This document shows positions 33,907 through 43,337 of a DNA stretch of 64,000 nucleotides, piece by piece. Numbering within the stretch: position 1 is the stretch's first letter; the number at the start of each line of letters is the position of its first letter. The stretch is taken from positions 279,969 to 343,968 of the forward strand of contig CYUG01000017.1 in NCBI GenBank assembly GCA_001403775.1, read 5' to 3'. Position numbers and translations under genes: made by a program. Below the pieces are notes generated by a model, which saw nothing but the letters and a program-made list of their open reading frames with translations, was not told where the DNA came from and did no database searches. The stretch comes from Dermabacter indicis. GTDB lineage: Bacteria > Actinomycetota > Actinomycetes > Actinomycetales > Dermabacteraceae.

Positions 33907-34758
33907 TCAGGATTCCGACGGCTCCTCGCGAATATCGATCCCAAACACCCTCTTGACCTGCGCCGTCACGAGTTGCGGGTGGCGCCTGTCGCTCGGGGTT
34001 GACGCCCACGGCGTGAACAACCCCGGGAAGTCGGGGTGGGTGATCTTGCCGTGAGTCGAGCCGGATGTTTTCACGATGAAGCCGTGTTCCTCAAGGCGGC
34101 GTTTAAGGGCGGCGCGGTCACCGGGATGGCGCGTTCCCTTCTTCTTGCGGTTACTCGGTCCCGTCAGGTCCACGGGGTCGAACGATTCGACCTCTTCGGG
34201 CTTCACCGAAAGGGCGTAGCCCGTGGGGAAAGCACCGATCACGTGATTGTCGGATCGCCGCACCTGCACGGTCCACGCGCCTCGCTGAAAGTGGTCGCTT
34301 GCGCCGTTGTCACTCGTCCACGAGTCTTCGGGATCGGCCACGGTGAGCACGATGATGTCGTGGGTGATGCGCGCAAGGCTCGCGCCTGAAACGGTGCGCA
34401 CTTCCTCCTCGCGAACGGTGAGAGGTCGCGTAAACGGTCGCGGATCGGTGGGGTTGAGGGTCACGACGGCGCCTTCGGGCGGGGCACCGAAGTCTCGATC
34501 GATAGCGAGCGCTTCCACGGCAGCGGTTTCCGTACGCGCTCCGCTCGCTGCATCCGCGTCCGCACGGTGTTTCTCGCGGCGCTTCTCGGCCTCATCAAGC
34601 AGGTCCGCGAGATCCTCCCCCGCGGCTCGGCGCCGTGCAAGCTCGGGAATTGCACCGTAATCCACCGCGCGCACCTCTCGCTTTGCGCGCGTGCGTCCCG
34701 CGAGCGCGGCGGGGCTCGGAGCGCCGGGAGGCGTCGTTTCTCGCGGTGAATCTGCCAT
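33907..34758 (-). CDS. Hypothetical protein with a C-terminal HicA-like domain
   Basis: A 283-residue protein. Residues 1-75 are Ala/Arg-rich and helical (AKREVRAVDYGAIPELARRR). A middle domain (~85-200) is unrecognised (ITHDIIVLTVADPEDSW, FQRGAWTVQVRRSDNHVIGA). The last ~65 residues (DRAALKRRLEEHGFIVKTSG, STHGKITHP, then a turn and VKRVFGIDI) follow the HicA/YcfA double-stranded-RNA-binding-like pattern: helix, GF strand, Gly-Ser-x-His loop, strands, helix. In HicA the loop His is catalytic for mRNA cleavage; here it lies in GSTHGKI. No HicB gene is adjacent. Function unknown. Confidence 0.6.
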   Translation of the reverse strand: MADSPRETTPPGAPSPAALAGRTRAKREVRAVDYGAIPELARRRAAGEDLADLLDEAEKRREKHRADADAASGARTETAAVEALAIDRDFGAPPEGAVVTLNPTDPRPFTRPLTVREEEVRTVSGASLARITHDIIVLTVADPEDSWTSDNGASDHFQRGAWTVQVRRSDNHVIGAFPTGYALSVKPEEVESFDPVDLTGPSNRKKKGTRHPGDRAALKRRLEEHGFIVKTSGSTHGKITHPDFPGLFTPWASTPSDRRHPQLVTAQVKRVFGIDIREEPSES

Positions 34759-34849
34759 ATCCCCACCGTACCGTGAAGAAACGTCCACTTCCTGCCGAGG
34801 TGTTGCGGTTAATCTGGTGATCGATTCACTTCACTAACGGAGGACTTTC

Positions 34850-35341
34850 GTGCACGTTTCACCGTCACTGCGCGCCCTGGCCGCATGCAGCTGCCTTGCC
34901 CTTGCTCTCGCTGGCTGCGGGTCGTCCACCGAACCCGCCGCCTCACCTTCCGCGTCGAGTGCAGCCCCCGCGAGTGATGGCGGGCCGAAAGTCGTCATCA
35001 ATGAGTCCGAGGGGGACGCCAGTGCCCCGCCGGTCCCCGACATCACGGCGGGCGGCCTCGACCACTCCGAGCTTGCCGATTCATGCAGCGACGAGGGCAT
35101 GGTGAAGATCCCGCTCCACGGTGCCCCCGATCCGGCGCTCGAAGGCTTCAACGGCTCGTTCACGTACAACGGTTGGAAGGAAAACGGCGGCGCCTCGGAA
35201 GCGACGTTCACGATTAATCAGGGTGGCGGCAAGCAGCAGTTCGGCCCCCTCCAGGTTGGGGATCAATTCAAACTCGGTGGCGCTCTGTACTCCGTCACGA
35301 GCATTTGCAAGGACAACGCCGAGCTCGACGTCATCGGTTAG
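34850..35341 (+). CDS. Small secreted lipoprotein
   Basis: A 163-residue protein with a lipoprotein signal peptide: basic-polar start, hydrophobic core LAACSCLALALAGC with lipobox LAGC, then a Ser/Ala/Pro-rich spacer. The mature domain has GSFTYNGWKENGGASEATFT and ends SICKDNAELDVIG, possibly with one disulfide (Cys in ADSCSDEG and SICKD). GTG start with GGAGG upstream. Only 3 bp separate it from rlmC. Function unknown; membrane-anchored outside the cell. Confidence 0.8.
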   Translation: MHVSPSLRALAACSCLALALAGCGSSTEPAASPSASSAAPASDGGPKVVINESEGDASAPPVPDITAGGLDHSELADSCSDEGMVKIPLHGAPDPALEGFNGSFTYNGWKENGGASEATFTINQGGGKQQFGPLQVGDQFKLGGALYSVTSICKDNAELDVIG

Positions 35342-35344
35342 CTC

Positions 35345-36577
35345 ATGACCACGCGACCACACCCGCGGATCGATCCCGAAAGGGGGGTCTGCACGTATTT
35401 CGCTGCCGGGCAATGTTTTTCATGCACGCTCATGCGCACTCCTCACGGCACCCAGGTAGACGAGGCGAATACCCAGCTCAAGGCGCTTCTTGCTCGTGCG
35501 GCGACGCCCGCTACCGTGTGGGAGGAACCTCTTAAAAGCGCGCCGTGGGGTTTTCGCACGAAGGCGAAGATGATGGTCCGGGGCACGGCGGCCGCGCCCA
35601 CGTTCTCGTTTCCGGGTACACACGAGGGTGTTGACCTCGCCGATTGCCCGCTCTACCCCGCTCTCGTGACCGACGTTCTCGAGAGCGCCCGCGCGCTCAT
35701 TCACCGCGCGCAAGTGCCGCCCTACAACCTCGAAAAGCGCAAGGGCGAAATCAAGTACGTGCTCGTGACGGCAAGTTCGACCGAGGCGATGGTGCGCCTC
35801 GTGCTGCGCAGCACCTCCGCACTCGAGAGAATCCGCGAACACCTCGGGCTCCTCGATCCGCGCGTGAGCGTCGTGAGCGCAAATATCCACCCCGAGCACG
35901 AAGCCCTCCTCGAAGGCGCAGAAGAGATTCATCTCGCGGGCGCCGAGCGGCTGCGCCTTCCTCTCGGCGCGATCAACGTCGACGTCCTCCCTCGTTCGTT
36001 CACGCAAACGAACACCGCCGTCGCAAGCGAACTCTATGCCGAGGTCGCGCGCTGGGTTCTCGATACCGGTGCGAACTCAGCGTGGGACCTCTACTGCGGG
36101 GTGGGCGGCTTTGCCCTCAGCATCGCCCACGAAGCGCGGACTCGCGGCGCGAGAATGGACATCACGGGCATCGAAATCACGAGCGAGGCGATCGAAAGCG
36201 CGCGAGGTTCGGCGAAGCGGCATGGTTTTCCAGCAAGCGTCGGACCTTCCCCCGATCCCGAAACCTCCGTGCGTGCGCGCTTCGATACTGCCGACGCGAC
36301 CGCCTGGGCCGCGGCGCAGCCAGCCCACGCGCGCCCGGAGGCGATCGTGGTCAACCCACCGAGGCGCGGCATTGGTGAAACGCTCGCGCGCTTCCTCAAC
36401 GATTCGGGCCCTGCAACGCTCGCCTACTCGAGCTGCAACCCGGTGACTCTTGCCGCGGACCTCACGCGCATGCCGAACTATCGCGTGGCACGCGCAAGGC
36501 TCATCGACATGTTCCCGCACACCGCGCACAACGAAGCGCTCGTGCTCCTTGTGCGCGATGCACCGCGGAAAAGTTAG
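35345..36577 (+). CDS. rlmC: 23S rRNA (uracil-C5)-methyltransferase RlmC
   Basis: A 410-residue RumA/RumB-family enzyme that methylates a 23S rRNA uridine with SAM. The [4Fe-4S] cysteines appear as [12 protein letters not shown] near the N-terminus plus Cys in DLADCPLYP. The SAM motif is [21 protein letters not shown] follows, and the nucleophile Cys is in [14 protein letters not shown]. Absence of a TRAM domain and the N-terminal Cys pattern favour RlmC over RlmD. It starts just after the lipoprotein stop and overlaps the glpK stop tail-to-tail. A GGTCCGACG repeat copy lies mid-gene (36238-36246) in a variable loop (ASVGPSPDP). Confidence 0.88.
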   Translation: MTTRPHPRIDPERGVCTYFAAGQCFSCTLMRTPHGTQVDEANTQLKALLARAATPATVWEEPLKSAPWGFRTKAKMMVRGTAAAPTFSFPGTHEGVDLADCPLYPALVTDVLESARALIHRAQVPPYNLEKRKGEIKYVLVTASSTEAMVRLVLRSTSALERIREHLGLLDPRVSVVSANIHPEHEALLEGAEEIHLAGAERLRLPLGAINVDVLPRSFTQTNTAVASELYAEVARWVLDTGANSAWDLYCGVGGFALSIAHEARTRGARMDITGIEITSEAIESARGSAKRHGFPASVGPSPDPETSVRARFDTADATAWAAAQPAHARPEAIVVNPPRRGIGETLARFLNDSGPATLAYSSCNPVTLAADLTRMPNYRVARARLIDMFPHTAHNEALVLLVRDAPRKS

Positions 36578-38124
36578 CCCTCGTTCTCGAAGGCCGCCTC
36601 GACGTCGTCATCGACCCAGTCGAAGGTGCGTTCAACGGCCTTGCGCCACAGGCGCATGCTGCGCTCGCGCACCTTCTCGCTCATCGACGGAGTCCAGCGC
36701 ACTTCCTCTTCCCAGTATTTCTCGAGGTCGTCGGTCGAATCCCAAAAGCCCACGGCAAGGCCCGCAGCGTACGCGGCACCGAGCGCGGTCGTCTCGATGA
36801 TCTTCGGGCGGATCACGTCAACACCGAGAATGTCGGCCTGGAACTGCATGAGGGTCTCATTCACGGTCATGCCGCCGTCAACGCGCAGCTCCTTGAGCGG
36901 CACCTTCGAATCCTCGTTCATGGCCTCGATGAGCTCGGCGCTCTGGTAGGCGGTCGCCTCGAGCACGGCGCGTGCGATGTGATTCCTGTTCACGTAACGG
37001 GTGAGGCCCACGATTGCGCCTCGCGCATCGTCCTTCCAGTATGGCGCGAAAAGGCCCGAGAACGCGGGAACAACGAAGCAGCCACCCGAATCCTCGACCT
37101 TAGTGGCGAGTTCTTCGACCTCTTTCGCGCTTGAGATCAGGCCGATGCTGTCGCGGATCCACTGCACGAGCGAGCCGGTCACGGCAACCGACCCCTCGAG
37201 AGCATAAACAGGGTCGGCGTCCCCAAGTTTGTAAAGAACGGTCGTGAGCAGGCCGTTATCCGACGAGAGAGCTTCGCTTCCCGTGTTCATGAGAAGGAAG
37301 TTACCGGTGCCGTACGTATTTTTCGCGGTGCCCTTCTCAAAGCACGCCTGACCGAACGTTGCCGCCTGCTGGTCGCCGAGGATGCCGGCAATCGGCACGT
37401 TCGTGAGGAGGCCGCGCTTACGGCCCTTGCCGTACACCTCGGAAGAAGAGCGGATCTCGGGGAGCATCGACATGGGGATCCCCATCTCGCGCGCAATATC
37501 CTCATCCCATTCGAGCGTGTGCACATTCATGAGGAGGGTTCGAGAGGCGTTCGTGACGTCCGTGACGTGCACACCGCCCTTCGTTCCGCCGGTCATGTGC
37601 CACAAAAGCCACGTGTCGGTCGTGCCGAACAGCAAATCGCCCGCCTCGGCTTTTTCCCTCGCACCCTCAACGTTGTCGAGGATCCACTTGACCTTAGGAC
37701 CCGCGAAATACGTCGTGAGCGGCAGGCCCGTGACATCTTTGAAGCGGTTGACGCCCGCCTCACCCGCGAGCTCGTGCACGATATGCGCGGTTCGGGTGTC
37801 TTGCCACACGATTGCGTTATACACGGGCTTGCCGGTGTTCTTATCCCACACAACGGCAGTCTCGCGCTGGTTGGTAATGCCGACGGCTGCCAGGTCATCC
37901 CTGTTGACCTCGGCTCTATTGAGTGCAAGCGCAATGACCTCACGGGTGTTTCCCCAAATCTCCATGGGGTCGTGCTCGACCCAACCGGAACGCGGAAAGA
38001 TCTGCTTGTGCTCGAGCTGGGCCTGGGAAACAGCGTGACCATCGTGGTCGAACACCATCGCGCGCGAGCTTGTTGTGCCCTGGTCGATCGCGAGGATGTA
38101 CTTCTGGTCTGAGGTATCTGGCAT
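36574..38124 (-). CDS. glpK: Glycerol kinase
   Basis: A 516-residue FGGY kinase, the usual length. Motifs: [80 protein letters not shown] and [20 protein letters not shown]. It converts glycerol to sn-glycerol 3-phosphate with ATP. The ATG at 38124 has GGACTT upstream. It follows glpD by 69 bp and would be co-transcribed; no glpF permease gene lies here. Confidence 0.96.
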   Translation of the reverse strand: MPDTSDQKYILAIDQGTTSSRAMVFDHDGHAVSQAQLEHKQIFPRSGWVEHDPMEIWGNTREVIALALNRAEVNRDDLAAVGITNQRETAVVWDKNTGKPVYNAIVWQDTRTAHIVHELAGEAGVNRFKDVTGLPLTTYFAGPKVKWILDNVEGAREKAEAGDLLFGTTDTWLLWHMTGGTKGGVHVTDVTNASRTLLMNVHTLEWDEDIAREMGIPMSMLPEIRSSSEVYGKGRKRGLLTNVPIAGILGDQQAATFGQACFEKGTAKNTYGTGNFLLMNTGSEALSSDNGLLTTVLYKLGDADPVYALEGSVAVTGSLVQWIRDSIGLISSAKEVEELATKVEDSGGCFVVPAFSGLFAPYWKDDARGAIVGLTRYVNRNHIARAVLEATAYQSAELIEAMNEDSKVPLKELRVDGGMTVNETLMQFQADILGVDVIRPKIIETTALGAAYAAGLAVGFWDSTDDLEKYWEEEVRWTPSMSEKVRERSMRLWRKAVERTFDWVDDDVEAAFENEG

Positions 38125-38139
38125 CAGAAGTCCTTTCGG

Positions 38140-38163
38140 GCCGCGGGCACCACTGCCCGCGGC
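38140..38163 (-). promoter_or_regulatory. Intercistronic hairpin between glpD and glpK
   Basis: GCCGCGGGC (38140-38148) and GCCCGCGGC (38155-38163) form a 9-bp GC stem with a 6-nt loop and no T-run, just before the glpK ribosome site. It may set the relative amounts of the two messages by stabilising or processing the mRNA. Confidence 0.6.
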
Positions 38164-38193
38164 GAGTCGTGTGCGCGGTCAGGCGCGCGGTTA

Positions 38194-39921
38194 TCAGCGC
38201 GCGGGAATCTCGCGCACGTTCTCGAGTAGTGCGGCGGCCTCGGCATCGCTCGTGGTGCGCTCTGCCTCGAGGCGTGCGGCGATGAACGTCGAGTAGGCCT
38301 CGATCTCGGCCTCGCGCCGCGCCTCGTCCCAGCCGAGTTCGTCCGCGAGGATCCCCGCGACCTCGCGAGCAGCGCTCACGCCACGATCTCGCGTCTCGTA
38401 GTCGAGGCGCGTGCGGCGCATGAGGGCATCGGCGAGGTGGAGCACACCCTCGCTGCGCGCGGCGTACACGATTTCGGCACGGAGGTAGCGAGGCGCGTCC
38501 TTGAGCGGTGTCGCGAGCTCGGGGTCCTCGTCCATGAGGGCAAACAGGTCCTCGAGTAACGAGCCGTAGCGGAAGAGGAGGCGCTCGAGGCGTCCCTCGT
38601 CAATTCCGTAGTTTTCTGCAAGCGCGGCGGCCCGCACGCGCATCTCCTCGTAGCCGGCACCGCCGATGACGGGGATGTCGCGGGTCTTCGTCTTGGGCGC
38701 CTCGGGAGTGCGGCGTAGGGCGAAGTCGACGACGTCTTCGGCCATAACGCGGTAGGTCGTGTACTTGCCGCCGGCGATCGCGCTCAGGCCCGGTTCGACC
38801 TCCATCACCGTGTGTTCGCGCGACACCTTGGTCGAGGCGCCGTCGGACTTCTTCACGGGCTGAAGGAGGGGGCGCAAGCCGGCATAGACGCCGATGACGT
38901 CCTCGCGCGTGAGCGGGCGGCGAAGCACGTCGTTGGCTTTTTCGAGCACGTAGTCGATGTCGCTGCTCGTCGCGGTGGGCGCCGAGACGTCTTCTTTCCA
39001 AGGGGTGTCGGTCGTGCCGATGAGCCAGTATTCGTCCCACGGGATGATGAAGAGCACCGATTTTTCGGTTTGCGTAATGATGCCCGTGTTGTCTTTCGCT
39101 TCGATCGCGTCGCGTGGCACCGTGATGTGGATGCCTTTCGAGGCCAGCACCTGCAGGCCCGAATCGGCACCGGCGCGATCCTGTTCTTCACCGGTCCACA
39201 CGCCGCCGGCAAGAATGACCTCGCGCGCGTGCACCTCGTATTCGTTGCCGGTCTCGAGGTCCGTGATCGCGGCGCCCACCACGCGGCCACCATCCTTGAG
39301 GTAGCGCGTGACCTTTGTGTAGTTCGCGGCGGCGGCGCCGAGGTTCACGGATGAGCGCACGAGCATCGCGACGAACCGCGCATCGTCCATGCGCGAGTCG
39401 TAGAACTCAATCGCACCCGAGTTTTTCTCCGGGTCGAGGCCCGCGAAATCCTTCGCGAGGCCCTTGGAAAAGACATGCTTGTGGATCGGGACCTCGCGGT
39501 GGCCGATCTGCATCGCGTCGTAGAGGGCGATGCCCGAGCCGATGAACCCGCGTTCGAAAACGTTCTTCATGGGGAACATGAAGCTGATGGGCTTCACGAG
39601 GTGCGGGGCGGTCTTTGAGATGAGCAGATCGCGCTCGCGAAGGGCTTCGGCGACGAGCGTGAAGTCGAGCATCTGGAGATAGCGGAGGCCGCCGTGCATG
39701 AGCTTCGACGAGCGCGAGCTCGTGCCACTCGCCCAGTCGTTCATCTCGACGATGCCCACACTCAAGCCTCGGGTCGCGGCATCGAACGCGGCACCGGCGC
39801 CATTGACGCCACCACCGACGATGAGCACATCGAGCGGATTTTCGGCGCTCGTCGCGGCAAGTTTCTCAAGGTGCGCGGCGCGAGTTTTCGGATTGAGTGC
39901 GGAACGGGCGGTGGAGGTCAT
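38194..39921 (-). CDS. glpD: Glycerol-3-phosphate dehydrogenase (FAD)
   Basis: A 575-residue membrane-associated flavoprotein. The FAD-binding start is DVLIVGGGVNGAGAAFDAAT, followed by WASGTSSRSSKLMHGGLRYL and FMFPMKNV; the C-terminal domain contains GGKYTTYRVMAEDVVDFALR. It oxidises glycerol 3-phosphate to dihydroxyacetone phosphate, passing electrons to menaquinone. The ATG at 39921 is supported by GAAGGAAG 5 nt upstream; 15 further upstream codons seem untranslated. First gene of the glpD-glpK operon. Confidence 0.95.
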   Translation of the reverse strand: MTSTARSALNPKTRAAHLEKLAATSAENPLDVLIVGGGVNGAGAAFDAATRGLSVGIVEMNDWASGTSSRSSKLMHGGLRYLQMLDFTLVAEALRERDLLISKTAPHLVKPISFMFPMKNVFERGFIGSGIALYDAMQIGHREVPIHKHVFSKGLAKDFAGLDPEKNSGAIEFYDSRMDDARFVAMLVRSSVNLGAAAANYTKVTRYLKDGGRVVGAAITDLETGNEYEVHAREVILAGGVWTGEEQDRAGADSGLQVLASKGIHITVPRDAIEAKDNTGIITQTEKSVLFIIPWDEYWLIGTTDTPWKEDVSAPTATSSDIDYVLEKANDVLRRPLTREDVIGVYAGLRPLLQPVKKSDGASTKVSREHTVMEVEPGLSAIAGGKYTTYRVMAEDVVDFALRRTPEAPKTKTRDIPVIGGAGYEEMRVRAAALAENYGIDEGRLERLLFRYGSLLEDLFALMDEDPELATPLKDAPRYLRAEIVYAARSEGVLHLADALMRRTRLDYETRDRGVSAAREVAGILADELGWDEARREAEIEAYSTFIAARLEAERTTSDAEAAALLENVREIPAR

Positions 39922-40075
39922 AAACACTTCCTTCGTCGGTGTGTTCGGTTCGCCGTTGAACCACATTTGGCAAGCTCCGGTGAGGCTAACACCGCTAGAT
40001 CACCGTTCACGGTGAGTGACCGCGCGCCCCGGCTCTACACTGATCTCACGCGCACCGGCACGCATAGGAGCACCC

Positions 40076-41068
40076 ATGACCGCGACCTTCCGCATTCTCG
40101 TTCTCGGCCTTGGCGGCACGATCGCCATGAGTCAAAATCAACCGGGCGGGCACGCCTCCCCCGCGGCGCAACCGAACGCGGAAATGTTCCCGATCCCCGG
40201 CATCGAGCTGGAGTTTCGGGAAATCGCGAATGTGGGGTCGCCCTCGGTCACGTTCGCGCACGTGCGGGAGGTTCTGCGGGTGGCACGGGAGGGGTCCGAC
40301 GCCGGCTTTCGCGGCATCGTGCTCACTCACGGAACCGATACTCTCGAGGAGACGGCATTCTTACTCAACCGCTACTGGGACCTTGACACGCCCCTCGTGC
40401 TCACGGGCGCGATGCGCCCGTCGAATGCTCCGGGAGCAGACGGCCCAGCGAACCTTCACGATGCGATCATCACCGCCGCGAGCGAGCAAGCGCGCGGCCT
40501 GGGCGTTCTCGCGGTGTTCGATTCGCTCGTCCACGCCGCCGATCGGGTCACGAAGGTGAGCTCTCGAAGCATCGACGCGTTCGATTCGGAACCTTCAGGT
40601 CCCCTCGCGCTCGTGACCGAGTCCGGGCTTCGCGCGATGTATGCGCTGGAAGCGTCGGATCGCAGCATGCCCACCGTGCCAACGGAACTTCCTGCGGTGC
40701 CCCTCATTGGGACGGGCCTTTTCGATCGCGGCGAGGTGCTCGAAGTACTCGTGCATCAGTCTGAGCCACCGGCGGGGATCGTGATCAACGGCGTGGGCAT
40801 GGGGCACGTGCCCGAGGCCGTCATGCCGCTCGTGCGCGAGGCCCGCGAGCGCGGCATCCAGATCGTTGTCGCGACCCGCATCCCCGAGGGCGGAACCTCG
40901 ACCTACCACTACTCGTATCCGGGAGCGGAGGTGGACCTCATCAACTCAGGCGCGTGCATGGCCGGCATGTTGAGCGCACACAAGGCGCGTCTGCTGCTCC
41001 AGGTTTTGCTCGCCGCCGGCGCGAGCCGCGAGGAAATCAGCACTGCCTTCGCGAGCTTCGCCTACTGA
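40076..41068 (+). CDS. L-asparaginase (type I/II fold)
   Basis: A 330-residue asparaginase. The two catalytic Thr motifs are VLGLGGTIAMS and VLTHGTDTLEETAFL; TGAMRPSNAPGADGPANLHD is the family signature, and a Lys in TKVSSRSIDAFDS completes the set. It hydrolyses Asn to Asp and ammonia; no signal peptide is seen, so it is cytoplasmic. ATG at 40076 with ATAGGAG. A GGTCCGACG repeat copy (40293-40301) encodes GSDA in a surface loop. Confidence 0.9.
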   Translation: MTATFRILVLGLGGTIAMSQNQPGGHASPAAQPNAEMFPIPGIELEFREIANVGSPSVTFAHVREVLRVAREGSDAGFRGIVLTHGTDTLEETAFLLNRYWDLDTPLVLTGAMRPSNAPGADGPANLHDAIITAASEQARGLGVLAVFDSLVHAADRVTKVSSRSIDAFDSEPSGPLALVTESGLRAMYALEASDRSMPTVPTELPAVPLIGTGLFDRGEVLEVLVHQSEPPAGIVINGVGMGHVPEAVMPLVREARERGIQIVVATRIPEGGTSTYHYSYPGAEVDLINSGACMAGMLSAHKARLLLQVLLAAGASREEISTAFASFAY

Positions 41069-41100
41069 TGCTCTGTGGCAACCCCACCGGCCCCACTTTT

Positions 41101-41153
41101 CATAAATTTCATAAATTTCAAAGCAATTCATAAAACTCATAGATCTTCATAGG
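41101..41153 (+). promoter_or_regulatory. Five CATAAA-type repeats before the second ORC-like ATPase
   Basis: CATAAA occurs at 41101, 41110 and 41129, then CATAGA at 41138 and CATAGG at 41148, spaced 9, 19, 9 and 10 bp, i.e. roughly one helical turn or two. The block is strikingly AT-rich in a GC-rich genome and ends 23 bp before the ATPase start. It looks like an array of sites for one protein, perhaps the ATPase itself. Confidence 0.7.
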
Positions 41154-41175
41154 CGCTGCGGCCTACTCTTGAGGT

Positions 41176-42333
41176 ATGACCCGTGCACGCAACCCCTTCC
41201 GCGCAACCCTCGGCGCCACTCCCCCGCTTCTTGTCGGTCGCAACGAAGCGGTGCAGAACTTTGCCTTCGCGCTCGATGACGGTCCCGGGGCTCACGAACG
41301 CATCTCACTCATTGTGGGCCCAAGGGGAATCGGGAAGACCGTGCTTCTCAACGCATTCGAGGACACAGCGGGGGAGCACGGGTGGTTCGTCATAAGTGAG
41401 ACGGCGACACAAGGCTTTGTGGAGCGCATCCGCAGCGAGATCATTCGCCGTTTGGCACGTCAGCGCTCGCAACTCAAGGGCCTAGGGCTCTCCATCTTCG
41501 GCGTTGGCGGCTCCGTCACCTGGGACTCATCCTCGATCTCGGAAACGTCGTATTCCTTGCGCAATGCCCTCGATGACTACCTCGCGTACAAGGCCGATCT
41601 TGATCGCTCTGCGGGACAGCCCGCGAGCGGCGTGCTCATTACCCTCGACGAAATGCACCACCAACGCAACGATGAACTGATCGAGTTCAGTGCGACCGTT
41701 CAGCACCTTGTGCGCGAGGGGAAAAACATCGCTGTCGCGATGGCCGGGATCCCCTCGGCGATCAAACCGTTGCTGTCCAGCCGAACGAGCGAGAGTGAAG
41801 GACCGAACCCCATCACGTTCTTGCGCCGTGCCGAAAGAATTGAACTCGACCGGGTATCGGACGATGACGTGCGCCTCGCGCTCGAGAGTCCGCTAGCCGA
41901 AGCGGAGATCACCTGGGCGCACGAGGCACTCGAGACCGCGGTCAACTCGTGCCAGGGCTACCCCTTTATGATCCAGCTCGTCGGGCAGTGGGCGTTTCGC
42001 GAAGCTCAGGGTAGGAGTATCACGCGAGAAGCTGCCGAACGAGGGGCAGACAAGGCCCGACGAAAACTCGGCCAACTCGTTCACGAACCGGCGTTGGCGG
42101 ACCTTTCCGATGTTGATCGCTCGTTTCTTATTTTTATGGCTCGAGACGACGGCCCTACGGAGATCGCCGACCTCAAGGCGCGATTCGGCCGCTCAGACTC
42201 CTACGTCAGCAACTACCGCAGGCGTCTTATCGATGCCGAAATGATCGTCGAAGCTGGGCGTGGCCGCGTTGATTTTGCTCTGCCGTACCTGCGCGAATAT
42301 TTGCGCGAGCACGCCGCCAGCCTCGTGGACTAG
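41176..42333 (+). CDS. ORC/Cdc6-like AAA+ ATPase, second copy
   Basis: A 385-residue protein built like the one at 17077-18300: Walker A VGPRGIGKTVLLNAF, Walker B VLITLDEMHHQRND, sensor-like IAVAMAGIPSAIK, FLRRAERIELDRVSDDDV, lid motif SCQGYPFMIQLVGQWAF and a winged-helix end (ADLKARFGRSDSYVSNYRRR, VDFALPYLREYLREH). The ORC1-type fold suggests DNA binding. It lacks the basic tail of its paralogue. The CATAAA repeats lie just upstream. Its stop TAG lies inside the target site of the IS481 element, and before that insertion it shared CTAG with the stop of the convergent MFS gene. Confidence 0.72.
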   Translation: MTRARNPFRATLGATPPLLVGRNEAVQNFAFALDDGPGAHERISLIVGPRGIGKTVLLNAFEDTAGEHGWFVISETATQGFVERIRSEIIRRLARQRSQLKGLGLSIFGVGGSVTWDSSSISETSYSLRNALDDYLAYKADLDRSAGQPASGVLITLDEMHHQRNDELIEFSATVQHLVREGKNIAVAMAGIPSAIKPLLSSRTSESEGPNPITFLRRAERIELDRVSDDDVRLALESPLAEAEITWAHEALETAVNSCQGYPFMIQLVGQWAFREAQGRSITREAAERGADKARRKLGQLVHEPALADLSDVDRSFLIFMARDDGPTEIADLKARFGRSDSYVSNYRRRLIDAEMIVEAGRGRVDFALPYLREYLREHAASLVD

Positions 42334-42417
42334 GTGTACTAAGTGTACTGACCGGAGACGTTGATCGACGGTCAGGAGCTTGACCTTGACGCAGCGTCAA
42401 TGTTTAGCGTCGTGGGC

Positions 42418-43323
42418 ATGACAGTGACGATGATTGACAGTGCCGCTGGGATGCGGGAGATGGTGAGCAGTTCTCCGGAGCAATGGAAGGACGCAGCTCG
42501 CAGACTGTGGGAGCCGATGGCGGGAATGTACTTCTTCATTCCCGGTGGACCTGATCTGGCTGCGGTTCACAGCCAGAACTTCGGTTTCGGACCCTCCGTA
42601 GCGGCAGACAAGATCCTCGGCGCGGTCGACGCTTTGGAACGCGCCGATGTTTGGGGCCGTGTCGAGCGAGCGCTCGAAACGGGGCTGCGGGAGCTGAACG
42701 CTGCCGATCCGACTGTGACGATGCCTGACCTGACGGTGTTGCTCGTGCTCGGGGATCCCACCAACAAGCACTTCATGGATGAGATCCGCGGCCTGTCGGC
42801 CTTCAGTGGGATCAGCGGGTACATCGCCATCACGATCTGGCCCACCGACGAGGTTCTGGCGCGGTTGGAGGGCATCGCCCTGCACGAGCTCCACCACAAT
42901 GTGCGGTACTCGCCCGGAGGCGTGGTGTGGAACCCGCAGACGGTCACGGTTGGCGAGCACGTAGTGGCTGAGGGTCTCGCGGACCTGTTCGCCGCCGACC
43001 TCGTGGGCGAGCAGGGATTCACGCACTTCGTCAGCGACCAGACCCGTACCAGTGACGAGGTGCTGCGCCGCGTCACCGAAGGCCTGGACGTGACTGGCAT
43101 GCAGGATTTCGCGGCTTGGGTGTTGGGCGATCCGAGCGCTTGCCTGTTCGGCGCAACACCGGTCGGGCTGCCCACCGGGGCCGGTTACGCTGCCGGGGCA
43201 CGCTTCGTATCCGCCTATCGGGAGGTCACCGGACAGTCACCCGCCAGGGCCGTGGCCACGCCCGCCTCCGAGATCCTGGCCGTGGCACTGCCACAGTTGG
43301 GTCTGACAATGCCAGCCCGCTGA
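42418..43323 (+). CDS. DUF2268 putative zinc metalloprotease (element passenger)
   Basis: A ~301-residue protein with the zincin motif ALHELHHNVRYS (HExxH) followed about 35 residues later by EHVVAEGLADLFAADL, whose Glu is the likely third ligand, the DUF2268 arrangement. Start uncertain: ATG 42418 matches the family start (MTVTMIDSAAGMREM), but a TTG at 42361 with GGAG upstream would begin inside the element end. It is followed 14 bp later by the MerR gene in one operon. Role unknown; peptide or toxin degradation linked to drug sensing is one possibility. Confidence 0.75.
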   Translation: MTVTMIDSAAGMREMVSSSPEQWKDAARRLWEPMAGMYFFIPGGPDLAAVHSQNFGFGPSVAADKILGAVDALERADVWGRVERALETGLRELNAADPTVTMPDLTVLLVLGDPTNKHFMDEIRGLSAFSGISGYIAITIWPTDEVLARLEGIALHELHHNVRYSPGGVVWNPQTVTVGEHVVAEGLADLFAADLVGEQGFTHFVSDQTRTSDEVLRRVTEGLDVTGMQDFAAWVLGDPSACLFGATPVGLPTGAGYAAGARFVSAYREVTGQSPARAVATPASEILAVALPQLGLTMPAR

Positions 43324-43337
43324 CGAGAGAGGCCGAG

